Positions 7,727 through 15,715 of a stretch of DNA of 64,000 nt are shown here, in pieces. Source of the DNA: Asaia sp003994335 (lineage in GTDB: Bacteria > Pseudomonadota > Alphaproteobacteria > Acetobacterales > Acetobacteraceae); assembly GCF_037151175.1 (NCBI RefSeq), contig NZ_JBBCOR010000001.1:372001-436000 (forward strand). Direction: 5' to 3'. Each line of letters begins with the position of its first letter. Within the stretch, counting starts at the first letter, position 1. The notes beneath the pieces were generated by a model, which saw only the letters and a program-made list of their open reading frames with translations, was not told the origin of the DNA and did not search any database. The position numbers were made by a program, and so were the translations under genes.

Positions 7727-9568
7727 ATGCACCCCTATCGCACCCATAGCTGTAGCGCCCTGCGCGAAAGTGACGCCGGGCAGACTGTCCGTCTTTCCGG
7801 CTGGGTGCACAGCAAGCGCGATCATGGTGGGCTCCTGTTCATCGATCTGCGCGATCAGACCGGCATGACCCAGATCGTTATTCCCTCTGGCACGACTCTT
7901 CTGGAGACGGTCGAGCGTCTGCGTGTCGAGAGCGTCATTACGGTTACGGGCGAGGTCGTGGCGCGTGAGGACGGCCAGCGCAATCCGCATCTGCCGACCG
8001 GTGCCATCGAGTTGCGCGCCAGCGCGATCGAGGTGCGCTCCCACGCGGCCGTGTTGCCTTTCCAGGTGGCTGGCACCGAGAACTATCCCGAGGATCTGCG
8101 CCTCAAATACCGCTACCTCGATCTGCGCCGTGAGAAGATGGCCGCCAATATCCGTCTGCGCTCGGCGGTCATTGCCTCCATGCGCGCACGCATGATCGGT
8201 CATGGCTTCACCGAATTCCAGACACCCATCCTGACCGCATCCTCACCGGAAGGCGCACGCGACTTCCTCGTCCCGGCCCGCCTGCATCCCGGCAAATTCT
8301 ATGCGTTGCCCCAGGCGCCGCAGCAATTCAAGCAACTGGCCATGGTGGCGGGGTTCGACCGCTACTTCCAGATCGCGCCCTGCTTCCGCGATGAGGCCTC
8401 TCGCGCCGATCGCAGCCCCGGCGAGTTCTATCAGCTCGATTTCGAAATGGCCTTCGCAACCCAGGAAGACGTGTTTGCGGTTCTGGAAGACGTGCTGAGC
8501 GGCCTGTTTGCCGAGTTTGGCAAAGGCCGCAAGGTCGATACCGCGCCGTTCCGTCGTATTCCCTATGACGATGCGATGCGCCTGTACGGCTCCGACAAGC
8601 CCGATCTGCGTAACCCGCTGCTGATCAGCACGGTCACCGAAGCCTTTGCCAATTCCGGTTTCGGCCTGTTCGCCCGTATCGCGGCCAATGGCGGCGAAGT
8701 GCGTGCCATTCCGGCACCTGGCGCCGGGACGCGCCCGCGTGGCTTCTTCGACAAGCTCAATAGCTGGGCGCGCGACGCTGGCGCCGGTGGACTTGGCTAC
8801 ATCATTTTCGAGGAAGATGGCGGCAAGGGGCCGATTGCCAAGAACCTCGAGGCGGATCGTGTCGAGGCCATCCGCGAGGCATGCGGCCTGAAGGCTGGCG
8901 ATGCCGTGTTCTTCGCCGCAGGTGAGGGCGATGCCGTCGCCAAGTTCTCCGGTCAGGTGCGTACGCGTATCGCACAGGAACTGGATCTGATCGAACAGGA
9001 CGCCTTCCGCTTCTGCTGGATCGTCGATTTCCCGATGTTCGAGCTCAATGAAGAGACGGGCCAGGTCGATTTCTCGCACAACCCGTTCTCCATGCCGCAG
9101 GGTGGTCTCGAGGCGCTGAACTCGCAGGACCCGCTCACCATCAAGGCCTATCAGTACGATATCGTGTGTAACGGCATCGAATTGTCATCGGGTGCGATCC
9201 GTAACCATCTGCCTGAGGTCATGATCCGCGCCTTCGCCATAGCGGGCTATGGCGAGGATGTGGTCGAGGCGCGTTTTGGTGGCATGCTGAATGCGTTCCG
9301 TTACGGCGCCCCGCCGCATGGCGGGTCAGCTCCGGGTGTGGACCGTATCGTGATGCTGCTGGCTGATGAGCCGAACATCCGTGAGGTCATCCTTTTCCCG
9401 CTCAATCAGAGCGGCGAAGATCTCATGATGGAAGCCCCGGCGCCCGTGGAGGCCGCCCGTCTTAAGGAGCTGTCCCTGGCCATTCTGCCGCCCAAGCCCA
9501 AGGCTACCATGGTCAAGGGCGACAGCGACAAGGCAGATCCGGAAAAGGGTGCCGACCAGAAAGGCTGA
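7727..9568 (+). CDS. aspS: Aspartyl-tRNA synthetase (probably non-discriminating type)
   Basis: A class II synthetase of 613 residues. The anticodon-binding OB domain at the N-terminus starts 'MHPYRTHSCSAL' and includes 'VRLSGWVHSKRDHGGLLFID'. Motif 2 is in 'CFRDEASRADR', and motif 3 in 'GGSAPGVDRIVML'; the GAD insertion is present between. The C-terminal 25 residues are a charged, low-complexity tail. The ATG at 7727 is chosen because AGGAAG lies 6 bases upstream and the family N-terminus starts there. Whether it also charges tRNA-Asn depends on the presence of asnS or gatCAB elsewhere, which cannot be seen in this window. Confidence 0.97.
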   Translation: MHPYRTHSCSALRESDAGQTVRLSGWVHSKRDHGGLLFIDLRDQTGMTQIVIPSGTTLLETVERLRVESVITVTGEVVAREDGQRNPHLPTGAIELRASAIEVRSHAAVLPFQVAGTENYPEDLRLKYRYLDLRREKMAANIRLRSAVIASMRARMIGHGFTEFQTPILTASSPEGARDFLVPARLHPGKFYALPQAPQQFKQLAMVAGFDRYFQIAPCFRDEASRADRSPGEFYQLDFEMAFATQEDVFAVLEDVLSGLFAEFGKGRKVDTAPFRRIPYDDAMRLYGSDKPDLRNPLLISTVTEAFANSGFGLFARIAANGGEVRAIPAPGAGTRPRGFFDKLNSWARDAGAGGLGYIIFEEDGGKGPIAKNLEADRVEAIREACGLKAGDAVFFAAGEGDAVAKFSGQVRTRIAQELDLIEQDAFRFCWIVDFPMFELNEETGQVDFSHNPFSMPQGGLEALNSQDPLTIKAYQYDIVCNGIELSSGAIRNHLPEVMIRAFAIAGYGEDVVEARFGGMLNAFRYGAPPHGGSAPGVDRIVMLLADEPNIREVILFPLNQSGEDLMMEAPAPVEAARLKELSLAILPPKPKATMVKGDSDKADPEKGADQKG

Positions 9569-9589
9569 GGTGAAAGCGGAGACGCGTGG

Positions 9590-10417
9590 GTGAAACGAAC
9601 ATGTCTCGCGGCGGCCATGGCGATCGGGCTTGCCGCTCTCCCCGCGCTGGCGGCTCCCTCCGGGCGTGATGCCCCATCGGCTGCCGTGCTTCTGCCGCAC
9701 AGGGTTAGCTACACGCTCAACCTTGCCCGTCTCAAGGCGGGTTCTCTGGTGGCAGCCGGAGGGAAGGCGAGCTATCAACTGCGCGATGCGTGCGATTCCT
9801 GGTCGTCCAGCCAGAGGCTGGAAGTCCAGATCATGAGCGGCGATGGCAGTACGAGCACGGTGACTTATCAATCCGCCACGCTGGAAGACAAGGCGGGGCG
9901 TCATTTCCTCTTTCGCACGGTGCAGAGCCAGGACGACGAAACGACCAGCGAGACGGCCGGCGAGGCCAGCCGCCAACGTAACGGGCAGGTGGTTGTCCGC
10001 TTCACGAAGCCCGAGACGAAAACGATCACCCTTCCGGCGGCAACAGTCTTTCCTGTTCAGTTTACCGGGCAGTTGCTTCAGGCGGCCCGTAAGGGGATGT
10101 TGCATCTTCAGAGCCAGATTTTCGACGGGGCATCGATCGACGGAGCAACGCCGAATTACGTGACGCTCGGCAAGCTCGCGCCTTCCACACCGGGCTTCGA
10201 CAGCGCTGTCTTTGCGGGGGGCAAAGCCGTCCCCATTTCGGTCGCGAGTTTCGGAGGAGGAGACGCCGCGCTGCTGCCGGATTCGACGTATAGCGATCGT
10301 CTCTGGACCAACGGGGTCGAGGACAAGCTCCTCATCGATTTTGGCGACTACGTGCTTTCAGGCCAGATCGACACTCTGACCCCGCTGCCTGCAGCGTCAT
10401 GTCCGATGACCCGATGA
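9590..10417 (+). CDS. eipB: EipB-like periplasmic envelope-integrity protein (DUF1849)
   Basis: The 275-residue protein has a signal peptide (cleavage probably after 'PALAA'), then the DUF1849/EipB pattern 'HRVSYTLNLARLKAG', 'GKASYQLRDACDSWSSSQRLE'. Two cysteines, C68 and C271 near the C-terminus, match the disulfide pair that characterises EipB, a beta-spiral periplasmic protein needed for cell-envelope integrity in Brucella. The start is a GTG at 9590, supported by GGAGA 7 bases upstream. It follows aspS after 21 bases and is likely co-transcribed. The stop codon lies inside a tandem repeat of an octamer. Confidence 0.85.
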   Translation: MKRTCLAAAMAIGLAALPALAAPSGRDAPSAAVLLPHRVSYTLNLARLKAGSLVAAGGKASYQLRDACDSWSSSQRLEVQIMSGDGSTSTVTYQSATLEDKAGRHFLFRTVQSQDDETTSETAGEASRQRNGQVVVRFTKPETKTITLPAATVFPVQFTGQLLQAARKGMLHLQSQIFDGASIDGATPNYVTLGKLAPSTPGFDSAVFAGGKAVPISVASFGGGDAALLPDSTYSDRLWTNGVEDKLLIDFGDYVLSGQIDTLTPLPAASCPMTR

Positions 10418-10426
10418 CCCGATGAC
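10403..10426 (+). repeat. Three tandem copies of CCGATGAC across the eipB stop
   Basis: Copies at 10403-10410, 10411-10418 and 10419-10426 are identical. The unit length is not a multiple of three, so a change in copy number would change the end of the eipB reading frame. The C271 codon lies just before the repeat. Confidence 0.9.
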
Positions 10427-10488
10427 CCGCCCGGTGTCCACCGCCGCTCGGGACAGGCAGAGCCGGAGCAGGGCCGTGGCGTCTCATT

Positions 10489-11328
10489 TCATAGGTCGAT
10501 CGTGCCCGTCACCCGGGTTGTCGTACGTCCACTCACCCAGATTGTTTCCCCCCGTTTTTCGACAGAGACAGCACCCGCGCGGCCCAAAACCGTTCCCTGC
10601 GCGGCGATATAGCTGTCGGGGGCCAGGCCCTCCTCAATCAGCCACTGGGCGATACTCGCATTCAGGCTTCCTGTGACAGGATCCTCATACCCCGGGTCGT
10701 CCCCGACAAAAGCCCTGATCTCGACATGCGCGCCATAAGGATGCTCTGCTGGCTCCCAGGCGCCGACAACTCCGAGTTTCTGGCCAATCAGCGCACCCCA
10801 ATCCGGCTCTACTGCGAGGACCTGAGCGCCGCTACGCAGGCGAAGAGCCAGCCAGCCCGGCCCGTTATCGGCCCATCGCGCATCGAGAATGTCGTCTGGA
10901 TGGAGCCTGAGGGCGTTAAGGGCCCGGGAAAGCACGGCGGGACTCGCCGGACCGGAACGCTGTCTGGGTGGTGCCGCGAAAGCCAGTCCTTCGCTTGTCT
11001 GGCGCAGGGAAATGAGCCCTGAGCCGCATTCCTGGACAATGCGCTCGCTGCCCGTCGCACCATGGAGCGATTGCCAGACATGGGCTGTGCCAAGTGTGGG
11101 ATGCCCGGCGAACGGCAATTCAGAATGCGGGGTGAAGATTCGCACACGATAATCGGCCGCCTCCGATCGGGGCGCGAGCAGGAAACTCGTCTCGCTGAGA
11201 TTGGTCCAGTTGGCGATGGCCGCCATTTGCGTAACGGAAACAGTGTCCGCGCCGACGACAACCGCCAATGGGTTGCCGTTGAAAGCGCCAGTCGCGAAGA
11301 CATCGACCATATGGAAAGCGAGCTTCAT
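10489..11328 (-). CDS. PhzF family isomerase-like protein
   Basis: A 279-residue member of the PhzF/diaminopimelate-epimerase-like fold. It begins 'MKLAFHMVDVFATGAFNGNP', typical of PhzF relatives, and has the catalytic Glu (E46) in 'NLSETSFLL'. The 'FAGHPTLGTAHV' block and the C-terminal 'EDPVTGSLNASIAQWL' block are also family hallmarks. The substrate is unknown; no phenazine genes are nearby. The ATG at 11328 is chosen because the preceding urcA-like gene ends two bases before it. The pair is transcribed divergently from a MocR regulator, which may control it. Confidence 0.88.
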   Translation of the reverse strand: MKLAFHMVDVFATGAFNGNPLAVVVGADTVSVTQMAAIANWTNLSETSFLLAPRSEAADYRVRIFTPHSELPFAGHPTLGTAHVWQSLHGATGSERIVQECGSGLISLRQTSEGLAFAAPPRQRSGPASPAVLSRALNALRLHPDDILDARWADNGPGWLALRLRSGAQVLAVEPDWGALIGQKLGVVGAWEPAEHPYGAHVEIRAFVGDDPGYEDPVTGSLNASIAQWLIEEGLAPDSYIAAQGTVLGRAGAVSVEKRGETIWVSGRTTTRVTGTIDL

Positions 11329-11330
11329 GA

Positions 11331-11768
11331 TCAGGGTGCCTCCTGTGCGAGACCGCGCGTCCCGATCATGTCCTGGGCCAGTTGCGACAATATCGGGCTG
11401 TGGAGCGAAGAGACCGAAGCGGTCAGGCTTGTGCGGTGACAGTCCGAGCGTTCGATCGCTTCCTGCAGCGGGAGCGACATGCCATCCATGGCACCACATG
11501 CCTGCATCGAGGCGCTATCCAGACGCCAGAGCAACTTCCGGGCGCGTACCGGATCGGTGAGATCGGTGGCCTCATAGGTGACGGGAATGCGTTCGATGCG
11601 GTCATCGTCGTTCTCCGGGGCTGCGTGGCATGGCGTGGGGAGGCCCGCGAGCATGCTTGCGATCAGCAATGCCGTCACGGCGCCGAGTGTGGCACCAAAC
11701 CCTGAAGGGGACGGGCTGGGTTCAGGCGGGCAGCGCAAGGCGCTTTTCGCTCGACAGGGATGTCTCAT
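11331..11768 (-). CDS. UrcA family protein
   Basis: The 145-residue product has a charged N-terminus, a hydrophobic segment at about residues 28-48 ending 'PCHAAP' that looks like a signal peptide, and then the UrcA pattern: 'VTYEATDLTDPVRARKLLWRLDSAS' in pieces, a Cys-Gly pair, 'CHRTSLTASVSSLHSP'. UrcA proteins are small exported proteins of unknown function common in Alphaproteobacteria. The ATG is preceded by GAGGAAA. It sits two bases upstream of phzF, so the two are almost certainly one operon. A TATAAT hexamer on this strand lies 25-30 bases before the start. Confidence 0.75.
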   Translation of the reverse strand: MRHPCRAKSALRCPPEPSPSPSGFGATLGAVTALLIASMLAGLPTPCHAAPENDDDRIERIPVTYEATDLTDPVRARKLLWRLDSASMQACGAMDGMSLPLQEAIERSDCHRTSLTASVSSLHSPILSQLAQDMIGTRGLAQEAP

Positions 11769-11778
11769 GATTTCCTCT

Positions 11779-11817
11779 ATTGTACTGATACAATTATAAC
11801 GAATCGATTCGATTGTA
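11779..11817. promoter_or_regulatory. Divergent promoter/operator region of urcA-phzF and mocR
   Basis: This AT-rich stretch holds an inverted repeat ATTGTA-CTGA-TACAAT (11779-11794), a perfect 12-bp palindrome CGAATCGATTCG (11800-11811), and a third ATTGTA (11812-11817). A TATAAT on the minus strand (11793-11798) fits urcA, so the first repeat would lie at its transcription start. The layout suggests an operator for the neighbouring MocR protein; that is inference. Confidence 0.5.
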
Positions 11818-11841
11818 TTATTTTGATTGGTATCTTATAAA
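11813..11841 (+). promoter_or_regulatory. Candidate sigma-70 promoter of the MocR gene
   Basis: TTGTAT (11813-11818) and TATAAA (11836-11841) are separated by 17 bases, about 48 bases before the MocR start codon. The -35 hexamer overlaps the third ATTGTA repeat, which would allow autoregulation. Confidence 0.45.
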
Positions 11842-11889
11842 TGGCAATCAGTATATTGAACCATGACAATATAGAGGCGCGTTACCCAG

Positions 11890-13284
11890 ATGTGGCACCC
11901 TGAGATCGAAGCCGGTCCGATGCCGTTCTATGAGCGCCTGGTCCGCGCTATTGCCTCCGACGTCCGGCGCGGCGCACTTGCCGCAGGCGCTCGTCTGCCC
12001 CCGCAGCGCGATCTTGCATTTCGTCTGGGTGTCAGCGTCGGAAGCGTCACTCGGGCCTATGCCGAGGCAGAGCGGCGGGGCCTTCTGGTGGCGCATGTCG
12101 GTCGGGGGTCATTCGTCAGGGGGGCGTCTTCCCCCGTGCCTGATGTCCCTGCTCTCGAACGTGGCTCCGGGGGGCGCGCCGGAATCATCGATTTGCGGTG
12201 CAACACGCCCCCTCCTGTGCCCTTGATGCAGGAGCTCGATCTCGCGCTCACACAACTATTGAAGCGCGGCGCTCTTGATCCCGCATTGCATTATATACAG
12301 GGGCCAGGCCTGGTGCCTGTACGGCAGGCCGCAGCGCGCTGGATCGGTGAAAGCTATGGCCTCGATGTCGCTGCGGAAAACCTCATCCAGTGCAATGGGG
12401 GCCAACATGGTATTGCTCTGGCATTTTCGTCCTTCTGTGGGCCGGGCGATACGGTTCTGTGTGAATCCACCACGTTCTATGGTGCGCGCATGGCGGCCGA
12501 ACATCTCGGGCTAAGGCTTCATGGGGTGGCGATGGATGAACAAGGACTTTGTCCCGAAGCGCTTGATCGAGCTGCAGCCGAAACGGGCAGCCGGATGCTT
12601 TTTACCCTGCCAACGCTGCACAACCCGACAACACGGACAATGTCGCTGCAGCGCCGCGAGGAAGTCGCCAGGGTTGCGCGCGCGCGTGATCTGCTGATTC
12701 TTGAGGATGATGCGTATTATGCCTATTCGTTGCGCCCACCGCAGATTGCCCGTTTCGCGCCGGAACGGACGCTCTATCTCGTCAGCCTGTCCAAGGGAAT
12801 ATGCCCGGGGCTGCGGCTGGCCTTCCTTGCATTGCCTGCCGAACTGCCGAGGGAGCGTCTAATCCGCGGCGTGAGAGCCTTTGGCTATTGTCCTCCCGCC
12901 CTCGGGGCGCTGATCTTCATGCAATGGGTCGAGGATGGCCGCATCGAGGCCATGGCGAGGGCAATCCAGCAGGAGGCCTCAGCACGCTGGGTCATAGCGC
13001 AATCTGCTCTTGGCGAGCTCTTGGCAACGCCCGGCGCCGCCCATTCTCCTCATGCCTTTCTACCCATGCCCGCCATCGAGGCCGAACGTATGACGGCGCG
13101 GCTGCTCCGCGCGGGCGTCGAAGTAACACCCCCTGAGGCCTCAGGCGTCTCGCATGAGGCTGATACCGGGCTTCGCTTATGTCTCGGCGCGCCAGGGAGC
13201 CGTGAGGAACTTGAGGATGCGTTGCAAATCGTCAGCGGTGTTATTGCCGGGCGCGGTGGCGCGGAGCGGGATGGGATCATCTGA
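11890..13284 (+). CDS. MocR/PdxR-type transcriptional regulator (GntR HTH + aminotransferase domain)
   Basis: 464 residues. Residues ~10-78 are a GntR winged helix ('LPPQRDLAFRLGVSVGSVTRAY'-type motif). Residues ~100-455 are a fold-type I aminotransferase domain; the PLP-binding lysine is K302 in 'LVSLSKGICPG', and the phosphate/pyridine contacts 'LHNPTTR' and 'LEDDAYY' are present. These regulators sense PLP or amino compounds rather than transaminating. The gene is divergent from urcA-phzF and shares with them a 121-base AT-rich region containing repeated ATTGTA elements. The likely target is that pair and itself. The effector is unknown. Confidence 0.92.
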   Translation: MWHPEIEAGPMPFYERLVRAIASDVRRGALAAGARLPPQRDLAFRLGVSVGSVTRAYAEAERRGLLVAHVGRGSFVRGASSPVPDVPALERGSGGRAGIIDLRCNTPPPVPLMQELDLALTQLLKRGALDPALHYIQGPGLVPVRQAAARWIGESYGLDVAAENLIQCNGGQHGIALAFSSFCGPGDTVLCESTTFYGARMAAEHLGLRLHGVAMDEQGLCPEALDRAAAETGSRMLFTLPTLHNPTTRTMSLQRREEVARVARARDLLILEDDAYYAYSLRPPQIARFAPERTLYLVSLSKGICPGLRLAFLALPAELPRERLIRGVRAFGYCPPALGALIFMQWVEDGRIEAMARAIQQEASARWVIAQSALGELLATPGAAHSPHAFLPMPAIEAERMTARLLRAGVEVTPPEASGVSHEADTGLRLCLGAPGSREELEDALQIVSGVIAGRGGAERDGII

Positions 13285-13311
13285 TCCGGATCATGCTCCT
13301 GTGCCCCGCAC

Positions 13312-14079
13312 TCAGGATAGTGTGACCACAAGAGGAATATGGTCCGAAGGCTGGTCCTTTGCCCTTTCGTCACGGTCGGGCGTAACCGACACAAGACGCT
13401 CGGTCAGTCGTGGCGAGAGCAGTGCGTGGTCGATGCGTAAACCGGCATTCCGCTGGAAGGCCGCGTTCTGGTAATCGAAGAACGTATAGTGCCTTCCGGT
13501 GGGGCGAATCGCGCGCAGGGCGTCGGTCAGGCCCAGCCAGAGCAGACGGCGCCATCCTGCCCGGCTTTCGGGGCGCAGAAGGGCGTCATCGGGGCTCAGC
13601 GCGCCCGGCGCGAAATCCTCGTCGGTGGGGCAGACATTGAAATCCCCCGTAAACAGGAAATCTTCCTCTGCATCGAGTAGAGCCCGTGCGCGCTGGGCAA
13701 GCGCGTCGAAGAATTCGAGTTTGGTGGCAAAACCCGTCGTCCCACCGGAATTGCCATTAGGCAGATAGAGATTGCCGATCACCATTCCCGATATGCGTAT
13801 CTCGACATAGCGCGCCACGTCATGATCGAAGCCGGGGAGCTTCTCATGCACTATTTCGACCGGTGTACGTGAGAGCATCGCCACGCCGTTATAGGCTTTC
13901 TGCCCCACCACCACCGGATGATACCCCGCCTCGGCAAAGCTCGCCGGGAAGAGATGCGTCTCGCATTTCAGTTCCTGAAGGCAGAGCAGATCGGGCTTCT
14001 TGCGGTCGAGCCAGTCGAGCACGTGTTTCTCGCGCTGGCGTATGGAATTGACGTTCCAGCTCGCAAACGTGAAGCTCAT
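13312..14079 (-). CDS. xthA: Exodeoxyribonuclease III
   Basis: A 255-residue Mg2+-dependent 3'-5' exonuclease and AP endonuclease of base-excision repair. All family motifs are visible: 'FASWNVNSIR', the metal-binding Glu in 'LCLQELKCE' (E36), 'AYNGVAML', 'GNLYLPNGNS', 'FTGDFNVCPTDEDF' and the terminal 'DHIPLV'. The ATG at 14077-14079 overlaps the stop of the upstream Fe-S insertion gene by two bases (ATGA), giving a coupled pair. An in-frame ATG 8 codons upstream lies inside that gene and was not used. Confidence 0.96.
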   Translation of the reverse strand: MSFTFASWNVNSIRQREKHVLDWLDRKKPDLLCLQELKCETHLFPASFAEAGYHPVVVGQKAYNGVAMLSRTPVEIVHEKLPGFDHDVARYVEIRISGMVIGNLYLPNGNSGGTTGFATKLEFFDALAQRARALLDAEEDFLFTGDFNVCPTDEDFAPGALSPDDALLRPESRAGWRRLLWLGLTDALRAIRPTGRHYTFFDYQNAAFQRNAGLRIDHALLSPRLTERLVSVTPDRDERAKDQPSDHIPLVVTLS

Positions 14080-14447
14080 GCGAGGGAAAAACTCGTGCCG
14101 CATCCACAGGATGACGCCGCATTGGGGTTGGTCACCGTGAAATGTGCCCCCATCAGCTTGTCCACGAATTCGAGCTGCGCCCCTTCGAGCAGATCGAGGC
14201 TCACGGGATCGACAAGCACAGTCGCCCCATCCTGGTCGATCACAACGTCATCCGATGCGCGGCCAGTTTCCAGCTTGAACTGATACTGGAATCCATTGCA
14301 CCCCCCCGCGAGCACCGCCACGCGCAGGGCCAGCCCCTCAGGCTCGTCCTGCTGGGCAATGATCTCGACAATCCGGGCAGCGGCACCGGGCGAGACCGAA
14401 AAGCGACCCGTCTGGGCCGCGTCGGAGGGGGGCGTGGTCTGGCTCAT
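14076..14447 (-). CDS. erpA: A-type iron-sulfur cluster insertion protein (ErpA/IscA-like)
   Basis: A 123-residue A-type carrier that delivers Fe-S clusters to apoproteins. The core 'VSPGAAARIVEIIAQQ', the first ligand in 'AGGCNGFQY' and the C-terminal pair in 'SCGCGTSF' fit the C-x(n)-C-G-C pattern of the family. Between ErpA, IscA and SufA, the ErpA call is the usual one for this position next to dgt and xthA, but the sequence alone does not decide it. The ATG at 14447 (MSQTTPP) is preferred over one nine codons upstream. It is divergent from dgt. Confidence 0.85.
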   Translation of the reverse strand: MSQTTPPSDAAQTGRFSVSPGAAARIVEIIAQQDEPEGLALRVAVLAGGCNGFQYQFKLETGRASDDVVIDQDGATVLVDPVSLDLLEGAQLEFVDKLMGAHFTVTNPNAASSCGCGTSFSLA

Positions 14448-14505
14448 GTTTTCCCATATAATGCGCGTAGCCACGCTCTTAAAGCGGGCAAAGTGGAGAG
14501 TGTGG

Positions 14506-15675
14506 ATGATCAGTCAGGATGTCGCCCCTTATGCCGTGCGTCGCGAGACTGCGCGTGGTCGTCTCCACCCCGAGGAAGACGCGCCGACACGCTCGCCCTG
14601 GCAGCGCGATCGTGACCGCGTGATCCATTCCGCAGGGTTCCGCACGCTCCAGTACAAGACGCAGGTCTTCATCAATCATGAGGGCGATTTTTTCCGAACC
14701 CGCCTGACGCATTCGCTCGAAGTCGCCCAGATCGCGCGCTCGATCGCGCGTCAGCTCAGACTCGACGAAGACCTGACGGAGGCGCTGGCCCTGGCGCATG
14801 ATCTCGGCCATACGCCCTTCGGCCATGCGGGCGAGGACGCGCTCAAGGCCTGCATGCAGGATTTCGGCGGGTTCGATCACAACACGCAATCCCTGCGGCT
14901 CGTGACGCTGCTCGAGGGGCGCTATCACGCCTTTGACGGGCTCAACCTTACCTGGGAAACGCTGGAAGGGCTCGCGAAACATAACGGACCGGTCAAGCGG
15001 CCCACCCCGTATCTGCTGGACTACGACGCCCAGCATCATCTCGATTATGGCAGCTACGCCTCGGCCGAGGCGCAGGTCGCGGCTCTGGCGGACGATATCG
15101 CCTATCACGGGCATGATCTGGATGACGGATTGCGCGCGGGCTTGCTGAGCTTCGACGATATCGCGGGTCTTCCGATCGTGGGGCAGGCCTATGAGCGCGC
15201 TTTGGGCGGCGCGCGGGCAGGGGAGCGCTATGACCGCGAGCGTCGCATCCGGCACGAGACCATCAGACAGGTCATCAATGTGCTCGTCACCGATCTGACC
15301 ACCACCACACGCGCCAATCTGGCTGCACTGAAGCCGGACTCCTCCGACGATATCCGTCAGGCTTCCGGCCCGGTGGTCGGGTTCAGCGCGCAGGTGGCGC
15401 TGGAGAACAAGGAAATCCGTAAATTCCTCTATGCGCGGATGTATCGTCACTGGAAGGTGAAGCGCATGACGCGCAAGGCCCGCTTGGCGCTCACCGCCAT
15501 TTTCGAGATATTGGCCGAAGATACGAGCCTGCTGCCCGATGGCTGGCGCGACAAGGCGCAACAAGGCGATGAGAACGGGCGCCGGCGCGTCGTCGCCGAT
15601 TATATCGCCGGAATGACCGATCGATTTGCGATGGATGAACATCGACGGTTGACGGAACTCTCCGTGCTGGGTTGA
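14506..15675 (+). CDS. dgt: Deoxyguanosinetriphosphate triphosphohydrolase-like protein
   Basis: 389 residues of the dGTPase family (HD superfamily), which hydrolyses dNTPs to nucleoside and triphosphate. The HD metal site is visible: 'RLTHSLEVAQIAR', then 'ALAHDLGHTPFGHAGE', and a later 'DDIAYHGHD'. The length matches the shorter alphaproteobacterial type 2 subfamily rather than the ~500-residue E. coli enzyme. The ATG at 14506 is chosen because GGAGAG lies 5 bases upstream; the open frame extends 70 codons further but overlaps the divergent erpA. argS follows after 40 bases, as in many Rhodospirillales. Confidence 0.93.
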   Translation: MISQDVAPYAVRRETARGRLHPEEDAPTRSPWQRDRDRVIHSAGFRTLQYKTQVFINHEGDFFRTRLTHSLEVAQIARSIARQLRLDEDLTEALALAHDLGHTPFGHAGEDALKACMQDFGGFDHNTQSLRLVTLLEGRYHAFDGLNLTWETLEGLAKHNGPVKRPTPYLLDYDAQHHLDYGSYASAEAQVAALADDIAYHGHDLDDGLRAGLLSFDDIAGLPIVGQAYERALGGARAGERYDRERRIRHETIRQVINVLVTDLTTTTRANLAALKPDSSDDIRQASGPVVGFSAQVALENKEIRKFLYARMYRHWKVKRMTRKARLALTAIFEILAEDTSLLPDGWRDKAQQGDENGRRRVVADYIAGMTDRFAMDEHRRLTELSVLG

Positions 15676-15715
15676 TACAGGCAGCAGAATACACGTCAGG
15701 AACGCAAGGCCCTTC

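Noticed and set aside
13312..14505. Fusion of xthA and the Fe-S carrier gene
   Set aside because: The frames differ and overlap by a standard ATGA; each protein is complete by itself.
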